From: Isoetes taiwanensis
Lineage: Eukaryota; Streptophyta; Lycopodiopsida; Isoetales; Isoetaceae
Assembly: GCA_021234155.1 (NCBI GenBank)
Contig: JAJEKV010000314.1
Coordinates: 188,001-252,000 of the forward strand
Length of the DNA: 64,000 bases
Direction of reading: 5' to 3'
Part shown: one piece after another, positions 24,940 through 37,600 of the stretch
Layout: each line of letters begins with the position of its first letter
How positions within the stretch are numbered: the stretch's first letter is position 1
Translations under genes and position numbers: made by a program
The notes under the pieces: model-generated
What the model was told of the DNA's origin: nothing
The model's input: the letters and a program-made list of their open reading frames with translations, nothing else
Databases searched by the model: none

Positions 24940-25985
24940 CATTTTTATTTATTCAACATGACCCCCGAGGCTTTATCAAGCTCCTCCATAGCAGTGAGAA
25001 AATAATATAAGCTGTCATCCTGCTCTTTCAAGAACGCGAAAGTATCATCAACATCATACTGCATTATCGAGAAAGAATTACCATTTCCTAGAAGCTTCAG
25101 ATTTTCTATCATTCCTTTCTCCCGTAACATGATGATGATTCTGGTTACCATCTCAGCAACTATAAGAAAAAGATAGAGGGCTAAGGGACACCCCTGCCTG
25201 ACTCCACGTTTGCACTGAAAAAAGGGAGTTGGAGATCCATTTATCAGAACAGGCGAACATCCTGCAACATTGAATCCTGCTACTTTTGTTAATCATAGCA
25301 TTTGAGAAGCCAGCTTGTGCCATAGCTCTATAGAGGAAATTCCAATCTATGGTATCATATGCCCTTTTAAAATCCAATATTAATAGCAAACATTTATGAT
25401 CAGTGATCTTATTCCAATGCAATCCTTCATGAGCCCTTATAAAATTGTCAAGAATACTTCTCCCTGGAAGGAATCCTGACTGGACTGAATTTATTTTCAC
25501 TTGGAGGATTTTTTTTTAATATATTAGCTAAGATTTTAGCTAATATTTTATAGGTAACATTGGTCAATGAAATTGGCCTCCAATCAGAGAATATGGCATC
25601 GTTTTCCACCTTAGGTACTAAGGCAATCAGTCCAGCACTAATTGTTGGATGTAACTTATCTGCTCTCCAAGCACCTTGGATAAATGTGCTGATATCCTTA
25701 TCCATGAAGCTCCAGAAATGTTCATAGAATTCAGGTGGCAACCCATCAGGGCCTGGGCTTTTGCCATGAGTCATGCTTCTTATAACCCTATAGATCTCAG
25801 CCTCAGATGGTGTTGTAAGAATTTGTGCATCATCAAGAGGCTCATCTTTTGGTCCAAGGGAGTCAAAGAAACTTTGAAGATGGAGATTATTTATAGGTCT
25901 AGTAGCAAACAAGTCCCTAGATTTGTGAAAAAACAATCTTTGAATGTCCTCCCCGTTTGGAAAGGCAGAGCTGATTTTCATCTTG
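24940..25985 (-). pseudogene. L1 reverse transcriptase domain, broken
   Basis: The polymerase of the LINE copies its RNA at a nicked target. The first part (25981-25448) shows HGKSPGPDGLPPEF and WRPISLTN, the fingers motifs of L1-type RTs. After a frame change, QSGFLPGRSILDN and LDFKRAYDTIDW (motif A) follow at 25500-25300. A further change leads to the catalytic box, which reads YDVDD near 25050 instead of Y-A-D-D and so carries an extra residue. At least three lesions make it inactive. Confidence 0.9.
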
Positions 25986-26439
25986 TACTAAAATGATCCC
26001 ATTATTCATTAACACGCTTTTGGCAGCTCTAGAAAAAACTTAGAGCTACAATCATCCATGGAATTGATATACGTAAATCTACTCTTAATTGCAAGACTTT
26101 TGACCTCATGTTCTTCTATCAACATGACTCTCCTTTCCGAGTTTTTCCTTTTTTTGCAGAGAGATTCTCTGCTTGTCCAAAAATAGATTTTGTCTGACCT
26201 CCTTTATCTCCAAATATATCTCATTTTTCTCTTGTCCCTTTTTTTACTCCAAATTTTACCCCACTGTTTGATCCAATTTTCCACTTGTTTGACTCCGTTT
26301 ACAAACTTCTTCATTGACCCACTGGCATTTAGAGTCTATAAGGAAGTATAGAACTCTTGGAAATCTTGACAAAATGATTTGTTGCTAAAAAAGCTAACAT
26401 TGAACTTGAACGGCGTGTTGGTAACTCTTCTGTGAGGTA

Positions 26440-27070
26440 ACATGCCCGTGTCTAATGCTTGTGGGTAGTGATCTGAGATGGAGTTGCTGCAATCATTGTT
26501 AACAATCAAGTGGTCCCATCCTACTAAAGTAGATATTTAGTATAGTATCTATCCAGAAGACAAAATACTCGATCAAATCCTTGTCTCTTATTACTCCATG
26601 AGTATGTGTTAGAGGAGGATGGAGCCTGGTAAAGAAATAATTGCATAAGTTTGTCCCACTGTACCCTCTCACCTTTAGATATATTAATCCTTTTTCCTGG
26701 CTTTCGCTCCCAAGAGGGAGTATTACTAAACTCTCCATTCAAAACCCAGCTCCTAACAGTTTGGTCTGTCATCCATTCTGTCATTTCTTTCCATTGTACT
26801 TCTCTCTCATTTGGAGAAGTGGATGCATAAACATTAATTATGCCCAGCTGCTCATTTCTGACTTCTAAGAACACCACCTGCCATCTGCCCGAGGGATGGC
26901 AATAGGAGCCAATCAGTTTGAGACCATTCCATGCAATGCAAATCCCACCTTTGTACCATCTGCTGGGGACCATATCGATTCCCCATTGGAAAAAATCTAA
27001 TTTCCCAATTTGAAGCTTCAAAAGGAGGAAGTCTATGCTCATGTAGAAGGATTGTATCTGCTTTCATCTA
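26440..27070 (-). pseudogene. L1 AP-like endonuclease domain
   Basis: This domain nicks the target DNA. Visible motifs in order are LLHEHRL (the position of the usual E-T/H-K box), GGICIAWN, IINVYAS, WVLNGEFS (the G-D-F-N box with D changed to E), TYSWSN and FDRV. Further on in another frame the terminal SDHYP motif can be read near 26480. The frame is open for 172 codons (27042-26524) and broken at both ends. The catalytic Asp of the GDFN box appears to be replaced. Confidence 0.85.
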
Positions 27071-27389
27071 TTTCAAAGCAATTAAAGTCCTTTTTCTCTT
27101 CAAAGGACCTTTAATACCTTACATTCCAAGAGACAATCTTCATATGGATTTGCGATTTTCCGGTCACGTGCCCATATTCATTTGGGATATAGACCTTCTT
27201 TTGTCTCTTCTTCACGTTCTCTTCATTTGACTCTTTTATAGTAGCCTCATCACTTTCGTCTTCTTCATTCCAAAACTTACCACAAAGTTTGGACGAGGGA
27301 TCCTTAAGATATCTTATAGCCCTTTCCTGGAGGCTCCTCCTCCTGAATGAGGGGCACTTGAAAAGGACCTCCTTCCTCAGTTAATCTAG

Positions 27390-28500
27390 AGTGCACTTCC
27401 TGGTCCTCTTGAGGCTCCATTTGGAGAGATATCGTGCCCAAAATTACCACCTAATTTAGCACTAACTACATTTGGTTGTGCCTCTCGTTGCTTTGCCTCT
27501 ATTGTTGTCTTTGCTACTCGATCTCCCTGCTGGAAAAGTTCTATGACTGCCGAAGATTCCACAGGAGAAAGCTTTGGAGAACTCGGTTCTTCCAACTCTT
27601 TGTTATCATAGGATTCATCTGATAAGGAATAAAAATTGATTGGGGGCCAAATGGTTCTCTAACCATAAGAGATGTGGATCTCAATTCATGTGCAGGGACA
27701 ACAGCCAAAGAGTTTGTCTCCAAGATTTCTTTCCCTTTGGAAAGAGGTTTGTTAAGTACTTTCACTTTGGATATATCCTTCACAAACTGCACCTTTTTCT
27801 TCCATTCATTTCTCTGTTTTTTCTCTGAGGTTTTTTCTAATTCCAATTGTGCTCTATTCTATTCTCTTTTTCAGCTCTGATCCTTTGTCTCCTCCTTCTA
27901 TTTTTTTCACTGCCATTCCTATCTTGTCTGGGCCTTTCCTGCCTTCTTTTAGGTGGGGTAATCCAGGTCCCCTCCTTTTGACTAGAAATCCCCATAGTAT
28001 GTGGTTGAGATACCACTCTCTCTTCTCTCTTTTCCATACACACTTGACCCCCATGGAGCCTAATTTCGCAGCCTGCGCATGATTGAGGGAGACATGCCAG
28101 GTCAGCTTGAGAACTTTAGGATTACCAAAGTAATCCACAAAGCTTACAGAGTCGGGGATTGGTTTGAGCACATCAATTTGTACCCCAACTCTAGGAGCTT
28201 TATCCTGGGCTACCTCTCACCCTATGAGATTCCCAGTCTATTGAAACAGAGTGAGCAAAGATTATTCATTCCAGTATATGGGGTTTAATCCATGTAACAA
28301 GGTCCAGGCTGGATGAAATAGTTCAGTGAAATTTTGAGGCTCAAAAGATGGGTACCATTTCTGGAAAAGAACTTGGGTATTGGCTTTCAAAATGGTACCT
28401 TGCTTGAGAAGCACAGTAACAGTCTGATTATTCCCACATTCTACCATGAAGAATGGGAACTCAATCTAGTAGATACTATGAATGAAACCCCCTATTCTAT
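27390..28500 (-). pseudogene. L1 ORF1 (DUF4283-type RNA-binding protein), broken
   Basis: The N-terminal half (28447-28262) holds the pattern KQGTILKAN...LFQKWYPSFEP...LHGLNPIYWNE, typical of the DUF4283 domain at the start of plant L1 ORF1. After a frame change the segment KPIPDSVSFVDYFGNPKVL (about 28170-28115) fits the next strand of the same domain. Then comes a basic Lys/Arg-rich linker (27850-28050) and a Ser/Pro-rich tail (27595-27386). I see no intact zinc knuckle. Confidence 0.7.
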
Positions 28501-28522
28501 CTTCTCTAGTTCATTCTTAAGC

Positions 28523-28816
28523 GAGAGCCCCAAAAATATACTCACAATACATGTATAAAATTAACACCATTAAGTACATTCTCTCAAACCTTATAGTATT
28601 TTGCAAGCCTTAATATACAGTATACAAAAACTTGTACATGCATACCCCACAAACGAGGATCGCTATGTATGGTCTAGATCTTGGAATAAAGGGCAAATAT
28701 GCCCATCCGACAGCTCTCGTTGCCCGGAGTAACCCCCCGTGTGAATATGCACCCAAACCAAAGGGGGTTTAAGGGGGATTTTAATTTAAATGTGTTAAAT
28801 GCAATGGTTTGTGTTA
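28523..28816. mobile_element. Truncated copy of the 15.8-kb MITE
   Basis: From GCGAGAGCCCC to GGTTTGTGTTA the sequence follows the internal part and right arm of the element at 15790-16178. Shared blocks include ACCCCACAAACGAGGATCGC and ACCCCCCGTGTGAATATGC. The left arm (about 95 bp) is missing where the copy meets the L1 5' end. Confidence 0.8.
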
Positions 28817-29640
28817 ATAATGTTAATGGTAGTGTGTTAATTGTTATATTAAAAAAATTTTTGGGCCCGAACTGCATTCTCAACTGTTACAAGGGCATAT
28901 ATTACGACAAAGTAATTCTTAGTAAGACAAATAAACCAATTGGAGTTATAAGGAAATGATGCATTACCATTGTAATATCATGGTCTGATGTGAATGTAAA
29001 GATTTACATTACAATTGAAAAACAATTTAATTAGAATATATTGGGATATATGTGCTTCACTATATGTAATAGCAATAAAAAACCAAATATATGGGCTTCA
29101 CTATGTAATAGCAATAAAAGGCCTCCAGGTTATCTCCTTCCTGCAAAGGATCATATTTTTTAATTAGCAATAGCCTATGTAGCATCAATGGTACCTGGCA
29201 ATGAGCTCACCTAAATGTAGGGGATGAATAATTAATTGCTGGCAGCAGTCTGTAACACCAATAATATCTAGAAATGTAACACCAATAATATCTAGAAATG
29301 AGCCAAGAGCAGGGAATGAACCCTATCATAATCGGTGAGAGCATATATTCTTGAGAATTCTTTGCCGTGAGTCCATGTACACACACGACAAGGGGTTTTA
29401 TCAGAAGACAACTTATTGCTTGCAAATCATAAGGCCCCAAAATGAGTTAAAACTTGCTAGAATGAGTATGGCATTTGCCAAAGTTTTTCCTGCTAAAGTA
29501 GCTACGTTCCGATTTTGTCTTTGCTCACTTGCTTGTGATTATGCTTGCATTTCTACAAGGGTGAAGGCACAATGTTTGCAACCCACAGAACTTGAGATGT
29601 TCCTCTGCAAATTCCTGTAGCACATGTAGATGCAAGAAGG
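28817..29640. other. Intergenic, AT-rich
   Basis: A 27-bp sequence (GTAACACCAATAATATCTAG plus flank) is tandemly duplicated at 29249-29298. The string ATATGTAATAGCAATAAAA also recurs around 29060-29115. No gene was recognised. Confidence 0.4.
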
Positions 29641-29739
29641 TAAGAGCGGAGAAATGTAAGAAAATAATTAAATCTGATCTGATCTGAGTATATACCATGG
29701 CCCAAGAATTTGTAGGAGGACTCGATTTTATTCTAAAAG

Positions 29740-30420
29740 ATCAAGGGGGCTCTAGGCTCCAAAGTTTTCTGTCATTCAAGACACTTAAGACCTTTGAAAT
29801 CTGATATAAAACAAGCGAGCTTCTATAGATAGGATGTGGTATACAAACCATTGTTGGCATTGTTGGCTGCTGCGGGATCACATATGATATTCCATAGTTT
29901 GGAGGAGCCACAGCCATGTAACCAAAAAGATCATGAGGAATTACAAACAAATCCTACACATCACTTGCAAAATTATTATTATCCGCAACTCGCTTGGAGT
30001 CAAGCATAAATGCAGTACCGCTCCAATCGTCCATGCTATTTGGTGCCATAAAGGATGCAAAACCAACTGAAGCCTGGGGTGCTGGAGGAAGGTAACTTAA
30101 CGAAGCGAAATCACTTTGAGCTCCGACAGGTGCAGATGGATATCCGAGAGAAATTTGAGTCCCAAAGGGTGCTCTTTTGCAGGTGATGAGTCGAAGGAAG
30201 CCCAGCCAGTTGTAGCAGCTGTTGCTGCTGCCTGATTAGGTGTGGAGAAAGGATCAAACGGTGTAGCCATGGCAACTGTAGAATTATTGGACGAAGCGAA
30301 AAAGTCTAACCTCCTTGAGTCTGGCCTCCTTGAGTCTTGGTTTGGGTTTGCTTATCCAAAGGGCATCCATCAGTGCATCCATCAGTGCACATGCTGAAAT
30401 CAGAGCTCCACTGCTTGCTG
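29740..30420 (-). pseudogene. Relic of a host gene with a DPF motif (endocytic-adaptor-like C-terminus)
   Basis: Read on the minus strand from about 30300, a Ser/Ala/Thr-rich chain begins LDFFASSNNSTVAMATPFDPF and continues to TGWASFDSS. After a frame change (near 30180) it runs on with SLGYPSAPVG, SYLPPAPQASVGF and MDDWSGTAF. It then meets an in-frame TAG at about 29955 and continues DLFVIPHDLFGYMAVAPP to a possible splice donor near 29850. Low-complexity tails with DPF and W-x-x-F repeats are typical of clathrin-associated proteins (ANTH/ENTH proteins, some ArfGAPs). I cannot name the family. The composition and continuity argue for a real gene copy that is now broken. Confidence 0.5.
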
Positions 30421-30624
30421 CATCCAGTTCAAACCCCCTATTTTCCATCTCTTTGAGTATGTCAGCCGCATGTGTGTACCAGCTCCCTCGTGGATAAGGA
30501 CACCCCTAACCCGTTTCTACCCTGGCCCAATATCAGAAATCTCCTACCGGATTTAAATCCGAGCAAACAAACAAAACAAGCCTACCGGATCGCAGCTGTT
30601 GTGCAGAAACAAACTACAAGCAAA

Positions 30625-30700
30625 TCCGAAACCCTAATATTAACCACAAACCCTAATATTAACCTAATATTTGACAAACCTAATATTAACAATAAAAGCC
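30625..30700. repeat. Short tandem repeat with two telo-box motifs
   Basis: AAACCCTAA occurs at 30629-30637 and 30648-30656, within a degenerate ~18-bp repeat (CCTAATATTAAC) of about four copies. Telo-boxes are common just upstream of plant translation and ribosome genes. Here they lie upstream of the minus-strand relic at 29740-30420, so they may be part of its old promoter. Confidence 0.4.
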
Positions 30701-30759
30701 CTACAACCACACGATTTTTCCTCTTCTTTCAAATGAATGGCTAACAAATGAGTGCACTC

Positions 30760-31990
30760 TAGAAATACTGTTTAGTACGTCCACGTGAATACGCCCGTGA
30801 AATCATATGAAAACCATGCCAAAACGCGTATAAAATCACAAAAAAAACCCCCTGTTATAATGCTACATATTGAAGTCGAACCCCTTCATGTTGAATGCAT
30901 CCAATGAGACCCCGGAATGCATCCAATGAGACCCCGGGACTTTAAAGACTTCAATTTACTTTCAACAGCAGCATTTATGAGTGGCTTACCAACAAATGTA
31001 GATTCATCAGTAGCTTGTAGCTCTCTATGAACATCCTGCTGCACCTCATTGGTATAATCTAAAATCTGTTTGACCACTCCTTGCTGACATTGTAGTAGTC
31101 CAACTCCCGACGACCTCCTAGTATAGGGCATGAACTGCCTCATCAATATGTTTGGATAGCTAGCATGTGCAGTCATCAACTTCGAGAGGGATTTGAGATG
31201 TTTTTTTTTTAAAGTTTATTAGCAATGTAAGCAGACTATAGACAGTATAGTGGCAATGTAGAGCTGAGACATTGGAGTTGATGGCTTTGAAATACTTTGA
31301 GAAATGATACTATGCATGCATAGAACAGACCTGGGGGTCCGTAAATGATATGAACTTTAATTTGACTCTGGATTGAATGTTATTGTTCAAAAGAGAGCTC
31401 CATCTTTTTAGTGTATTTACATTGGGTTCCATGGACCATTTTGGTCTTCATGGATCAATTCTATTCATCTTTGTCAAGACTCATACGGATGTTCTTTGGA
31501 AGCAAAAACCAGACTCTTCTCTAATTTGAGCTCATTTACATATCATACTCACTAACCCCATCCTAGTTTGTTATTTGACCAAAATTAAAACAACTAAGAT
31601 TGTTATTCATACCATTAAACAAAAAAGAAAGAACAAGGTTTGTACACGTATCAAGACTGACTTCTAGTGCCCCACCTGAACCATGGAGGGAAAAAACAAA
31701 GGAGAGTAGAAACGAAGAAGTACAGAGAAGCCCCAGAGCAATTGAATCTCCTTTGGCACGATCCCATTTTCTCTACACAAGAAAATAACAATTTATAGCA
31801 TGCATTTTGATTAATTCCTTTGGGTTTTCTATGCTACATACGACAAAGAAATAAGAAGACATCCTCCCTGCAGATCTATAAGCCCCACATATGCAGCCGC
31901 CACTAAAATCAGTTGGATTTTGCCAGCCCTAGAATCGCTTGGAATCCACGTGGGCTCCCTCCAGGGTTGTGGCAAAACATCCATTTTTGT
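30760..31990. other. Spacer with one unrecognised 97-codon minus-strand frame
   Basis: A minus-strand frame at 31179-30886 (97 codons) has ordinary composition, but I know no match. A 19-bp string (GCATCCAATGAGACCCCGG) is duplicated at 30896-30934. The rest is AT-rich. Confidence 0.3.
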
Positions 31991-34018
31991 CCGCCAAAAT
32001 CCAATTGTTGAATCTATCTAATCTAATGGATTGCGGCATCTATCTAATGGCAAGTCTCCTGATCTTCAAGGTTTGCAAGCAGAATTGCTTAAATGGGGGG
32101 GTCCGCTATTGCTTCCAATCATCACTACTCTTTTAAATCAAGCTTTGCAAGAAGGCTTGCCAGAAACTTGGGCTGTCAGTAAGGTCGTACCAATTTACAA
32201 AGCAGGTGATAAGCATGACCCTTCTAATTATCGCATGATCATGGTAAGTTCCATATTTTCAAAGCTCTTAGCGGTCTTCTCGAGAAGCGATTGACATCAT
32301 GGGCGTAACATACTTGCGGTGTATGCGTCTTTGTAGGACATGCAGGCTTTCGTCCATGCCATTCTACAATAGACCATATTTTCACATTGCGCATGCTTAT
32401 TGAACATAGTCGAAGTTTGAAACAAGACCTCTATATATGCTTTGTAGATTTTACTTCTGTTTTTGATACCATCACGAGCTTCTTTGGCGGCTTGCGCACT
32501 TGGGGTTCCACAAGATCTTCAAAATCACGGTTTATCGGCTCTATGAAAGGGTTTTTGCTAAATTTCAAAGCCTCGGTACTCAAATCACTAGCAATATTGG
32601 AGTTCGGTGGGGTTGCCCTTTATCTCCTACACTTTTGGCTTGTACATTGATCAATTCTGGAAGAATGGCTTGATAATCATGGCGCGGAGGTCCACATTTG
32701 GCACACTATATCATTAGGCAACTTATGTATGCTTTGATGATGTTTCACTTACGGGGGCACATACATTTGCTAGTATGCAAAGAACATTTACATGCTGCGC
32801 ACAGGTTTCTCGCGGAGAACACAGTCTGCGTGTTAATCCGCAAAAGACCAAGCTTTTGGTAGTTCAATCTTCTCGTCACAATGTTCCCCTATGCACTATG
32901 ATAGCCTTGGGTTGAAGTTGTAGATAGCTACAAGTATCTTGGTGTAGAATTCTGTAAGAACACACTCGGGAGCGATGTATTACCAAGCCGGTGGTCTTTG
33001 GATGGAGAGCACTCTATGCAATGCAAAACAATTGTTTTTTGTGAGAAATTCATGATTGGCCACGGAAAGCCCACTTGTTTTAGGGCTTTGGTAGAGCCTG
33101 TTTTTCTTGTATGGTTACGAAGTGTGGGGGCACGCCATTAGTGCTAGTGCTTGGGAGAGCTTTGAGCGGGTGCAAAAGTCCTTTCTCACTTACGACCTTT
33201 GAGTTAAAAAGAACGGTGCCCTATGCTATTCTTTTACAAGAGCAGGTTTTGGCCTCTTCAACATCCGCCGCCATGAAGCGCCATCTCCACTATATCACGC
33301 AAGGTGCACCACATGGGCGATGTTAGGTATCCCGTTTCTTGCACTTGCCATGGCTGGAAATCTCCTCGCGTTTGAAACGATGTTGGAAAGAGCATTGCAC
33401 TACATGGTTTGCACGTTGGGCTGTGCAACCAGAGCACCGCCGATGCTTGCCGATTCGATCCCGAGCTTTTGCAACAATATCTTAATGGTCGTTTTTCTCA
33501 AAAGATATGGGACGCTTGATTACTTTGGCCCAAGTGAAAACCGGTCATTATCATGCACACATAAATCCCACTTTGGCACCGGGGATTGAGACAGTAGATG
33601 GGAGCGCCGCAATTGCCGAAGAAGCGAGACTATGTGCCTCGTTGCGATTCATGTGTTATTGAAGATGAAAGCCATACTCTTCCGAGTTGCCACGCTTTTT
33701 GAGATAGTCAGGAATCATTTTTCGACCTTAGCATTCCATTCCACGCTTCCACAACTTCTCGGACCACCATGCATGACTTGGCATTATACATACTTGAGGT
33801 TCTAGATAAAGCGTGCGCAATTCTTGAGCCCTCAGTAGTCATTATCTAAGCTTGTCTAGTATCATCATTACTGCAAAGGTTTTTCCCTTGAAAACCTTTC
33901 GAGGCAGGGGTTTTTTAATCCTAGTAGTAATGATTGTACTAGCCCATTGTATGGGTCCCATGACCTATTGGTCTTCGTGGACGTTAAAAAAACTATTCTA
34001 TTCTATTCTATTCTATAA
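31990..34018 (+). mobile_element. Decayed LINE with C-terminal zinc knuckle and (TTCTA)n tail
   Basis: RT blocks are readable in shifting frames. NGKSPDLQGLQAELLKWGG and VVPIYKAGDKHDPSNYR lie near 32040-32235, CFVDFTSVFDT (motif A) near 32440, and GCPLSPT near 32610. SYKYLGVEF lies near 32930 and RTVPYAILLQE near 33210. Near 33640 a C-x2-C...H-x4-C knuckle with DESHTLPSC follows. The element then ends in the conserved 3' block (33895-34000) and TATTC repeats. It is the same family as 42.1-45.9 kb, with many stops and frameshifts. The endonuclease part is missing, so it is 5'-truncated. Confidence 0.87.
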
Positions 34019-34279
34019 TATGAACCTTTCGGCATAAAAAAGCTATCTGACAACCAGGCTAATTCTAAATGCAACAAAGCGGCTAGATAGTGTCATTGGG
34101 AAACCTACTTAAAAATGAATCCCACAATGTTCCCAATTTACTTCTCTTAGGATCTATTAAAATTGGCAATTCCATTATTTCTCATGCATTAGTTTGACAG
34201 AATATAAGAAATTTAGCACACCTATGATGTACATCCTAGTTTTATTATAGTCCTTCGGATCAAGTTCGGGCCAATGCAT

Positions 34280-35440
34280 CATTCAAAATATTCTTTTTGC
34301 AAGAGTTATGTTCTAGAACATTCTATATAGATGTCTCCAACAAGGGATCCTTGTACTTTCTTTGCAATATTTTTGAAAAGTTTCTATACTGGATTTGAGG
34401 TACATTCAGTTTTTATTAGAGCATCCTCTTTAGAACATTTAAAACAAAATCTATTTAGAGTGAGGTGCTTACCTATGGGCATCCAGAACGTCTACAATAT
34501 TTTATTTTTTATTAGAGCAGTATTTTTTGTAACAAATACCTTAGCTTTCTACTTTTAGATTGAAATGCTTCTCCAAATATTTCAACTCAAATGTTTGAAT
34601 TGAGATAAGATTGAGTTTTGGAACAGTTTTTGAACTTTTTTTTATTTGGGCTTAAAATGAGATTCTAGAACATTACAGGAGATTCTAGAGGGCAAGTATA
34701 TTCCCATCGAGCTATTGGACGTTTGACATATACTTAGCATTTTGTTTTTAGGTTATTGAGGTATAAAAGCTCTCTATTTTTAGACTAATGTGGCTGCACA
34801 TTCTAAAACATTCTAGAACACTCTACAATATTTTATTTCGCTTGGAGCACCCTCTTTGCAATATTTTTGAAAACTTTCTATTTTTGGACTGGGATGCTTA
34901 CCTTTGAGCATGTAGAACATTTTAGACCATTCTATAACATTCTAAAATCAATATCTTAGCTTTCTATTGTTAGGCTAAAGTGCTTATCAATGGAGCAAAT
35001 AGAACATTCTAGAAGACTCCACAACAATCCATTTTTATTGAAACACTCCCTTTGCAATATTTTTAGAAAATATCTATTTCTAGATTGAGATGCTTACAAT
35101 GAGCATCTCGAATGTCTAGAATAGTCTTTTTGGAACACATTTGAAAACTCTCTATTTTGGATTGAGGTGCTTATCCATTAGTATCTAGAACATTTTAGAA
35201 CACTCAGGCCACACATTCTATTTTAGTTGGAGCACACTCTTTGCAACATGTTTGAAAACTTCCTTTCTTTAGATTGAAGTGCTTATCATGAGCATTCAGA
35301 ACATTCTTGAACACTCTCAAACAATCTATTTTGCTTGGAGCACCCTCTTTGCAAAACTTTAAAGAATTTTCTATGTTTAGATTGAGGTGCTTACTAATGG
35401 GCGTAGAATATTCTACTATGTTCCACCACACTCTATTTGA
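34280..35440. repeat. Degenerate tandem repeat rich in GAACATTCTAGAA
   Basis: A unit containing CTTTGCAATATTTTTGAAAA, then CTATTTTTAGATTGAGGTGC and a block of AGAACATTCTAGAACACTC comes back at least seven times with irregular spacing (about 100-200 bp). The divergence shows an old satellite-like array. The short open frames inside it are by-products. Confidence 0.75.
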
Positions 35441-37240
35441 TTAGATCCTTGTTTTTAAGTAAATTCAAACTATCAATGTTTTCAATGAACTCAGGATGGA
35501 GTGCTTGGGAGGCAATGACTAGGTTCAAATCGCCCACATTTAGGTAAAAATATCAAGGGCCTAGATCGCACCATGTGGCGGCCTCTCAGCCATTGACAAG
35601 AAACTAAGCCCCAACCCATGTGCATCATAGGATAATATGAGTCGTAGGCCCTTGGACTGATAATCAGGATTAAGATCAATCTAGGTAGTAGGATCATCTA
35701 AATATAAATCCTAAAGTCATAGGCATTGTAGGATGTATCGCAACGCAATATGACTCGTAGGATCCCAGATCAATGCTCCAAATCGCTTTCATGGTCATAT
35801 GTAACACGATAAACATAAGAACATATATTATTTGTGATGCTCCTTGCACTATATACGGTAGTCTGCCGCATACATTGAAGGACCTTCCCCCATCCAACGA
35901 CTACTCGTCATATGGTCCCTCCGCCTAACTCACATCTGGGCTGACCAGATCATCGAATAGAGGACACAGAGGTGTCATTCCATCTTGTCCTATAGGGTTC
36001 CTATATCAGCGGAAGCGACTATACAATATAAGCTCTAACAACCACCTAACATCACTACCTCGAAGGGTAGTCAGAATCCATCCCTCTCAACATAGATAAC
36101 ATACCATTAACATCAATACATCATAAGGATCTCCTACCCAGGCTCAGGCTCAAGGTGGAGTCGACTGACAGCTAAGGTCTCCAGATAGATCAGACCAAGT
36201 TATGATAATGACTTGGGCTTGCAATAGACAATGGCTAGGGTTGGCTACTCCATCCCCTCTCCTGTGCATACTTTGCAAATAGGCTAGATCAAGCTCCATC
36301 ATGATCAGAAACACATGGGAGATGCAATCTCATGGTATCACCTAACGAGACTACTCTGGGTTTCATCTCCCCGATCCGATGAGGTAGGAAGTGTTGCATT
36401 TCCCCTACATGTGCTAACCAGGAAATAGGTCTCTGTTATCCCTAATAATCCCCTTGCCCCACATTTCTTGTTTGCATGTATATTCCTTATATTCAAACTC
36501 TTAGCTTTCACTATGTCTGTAACGTCTGGCCATCTTTGCTTCATCACCAAATTTTTACGCTACACAGCAATCTATCCAAATGTGGCAGCAACCTATCCAA
36601 ATGTGGCAGGCATGATATTCTAGCTAGACCATTATGGAGAAAATTATCTATAAAAATAACCACGTTGCAGTGCATACTAAAACTCTAAAGATGGACAATC
36701 TCCTTTATTGGCATCAGTTTGCTAAATTTTTGTTCTTGTATGCAAAAAATTGAAAGCCAAGCTAAAACTGCTGAAATATCATCATGCTCCATGATATAAT
36801 CAAAGCCTTTAACATTTCACAAATCGGTCCCATTTGGGCTACACTAAGCAAAATAAGTGACGATGATTGGAAGATGTAAACAAACATGAACTATCACCTC
36901 TTCCAAACTTTTTTGTTTCATCAATGTAAAGTCTTTGTGGAACACAAACGATGTACAAACCACAAGGAGGAGAAGGATTCTTATCTCAAACTCATCTATT
37001 GGCGAGGATGACTTGTAATTATTTGTGCCATGGGACGCCTCATCCTTTGCCACATTCTTGGAGATCTTATTTGCACCCTTGTACCAACAAACCTCACATA
37101 GCCCTATGGCGGGTGTGCCTTTTTTTTCAAGAATATTTCATCGACATTCAAGCTTACCTCATCGACCCAAATGCGGGGCGTTTGAGAGACAACCCTTTTC
37201 AATCCATCTCGGCCGTCCATAATACATGGCAGTTGAGCCT
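35440..37240. other. Intergenic, weak repeats only
   Basis: A 20-bp direct duplication (CTATCCAAATGTGGCAGCAA type) lies at 36570-36609. Open frames on both strands at 36844-37325 are unrecognised. Confidence 0.35.
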
Positions 37241-37600
37241 CTTTCAAGTTCAACAAATGGCGTGAAGATGACTTCGGGCCTTCTGCCCCTTCAAACCACT
37301 TATGTTTCAACTCTTTCAAGTTCAACTCTTTCCAACTCTTTCAAGTTCGACAAATGGCGGAAGATGACTTAGGGCCTTCGCCCTTTCAATTTCAACTCCT
37401 TCAAGTTCAACTATCTGCTCAAACTCTTTCAAGTTCAAAAAATGGCGTGAAGATGACTTAGTGCCTTCCGCCCCTTCAACCACTTATGTTTCAACTCTTT
37501 CAAGTTCAACTCTCTGTTTCAACTCTTTCAAGTTCAACAAATGGCGTGAAAATGACTTAGGGCCTTAGCCTCTTCAACAACTTTTGTTTCCTCATTTTTG
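37240..37600. repeat. Minisatellite, ~90-100-bp unit, four copies
   Basis: CAAGTTCAACAAATGGCG followed by GAAGATGACTTAGGGCCTT starts units near 37245, 37345, 37430 and 37527. Between them runs of a shorter motif (AACTCTTTCAAGTTC) vary in number, so there is a repeat inside the repeat. Confidence 0.8.

Larger units (their letters stand above)
23600..28520 (-). mobile_element. Decayed L1-type LINE (5' at right)
   Basis: On the minus strand the order is ORF1 with a DUF4283-type domain (28500-27390), AP-like endonuclease (27070-26440), reverse transcriptase (25985-24940) and a C-terminal segment (24672-24298). This is the full plan of a plant L1 element. Every part contains stops or frame changes. 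The left border is uncertain: minus-strand frames with plausible composition continue to about 23690. The right border is cut by the truncated MITE at 28523. Confidence 0.88.
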
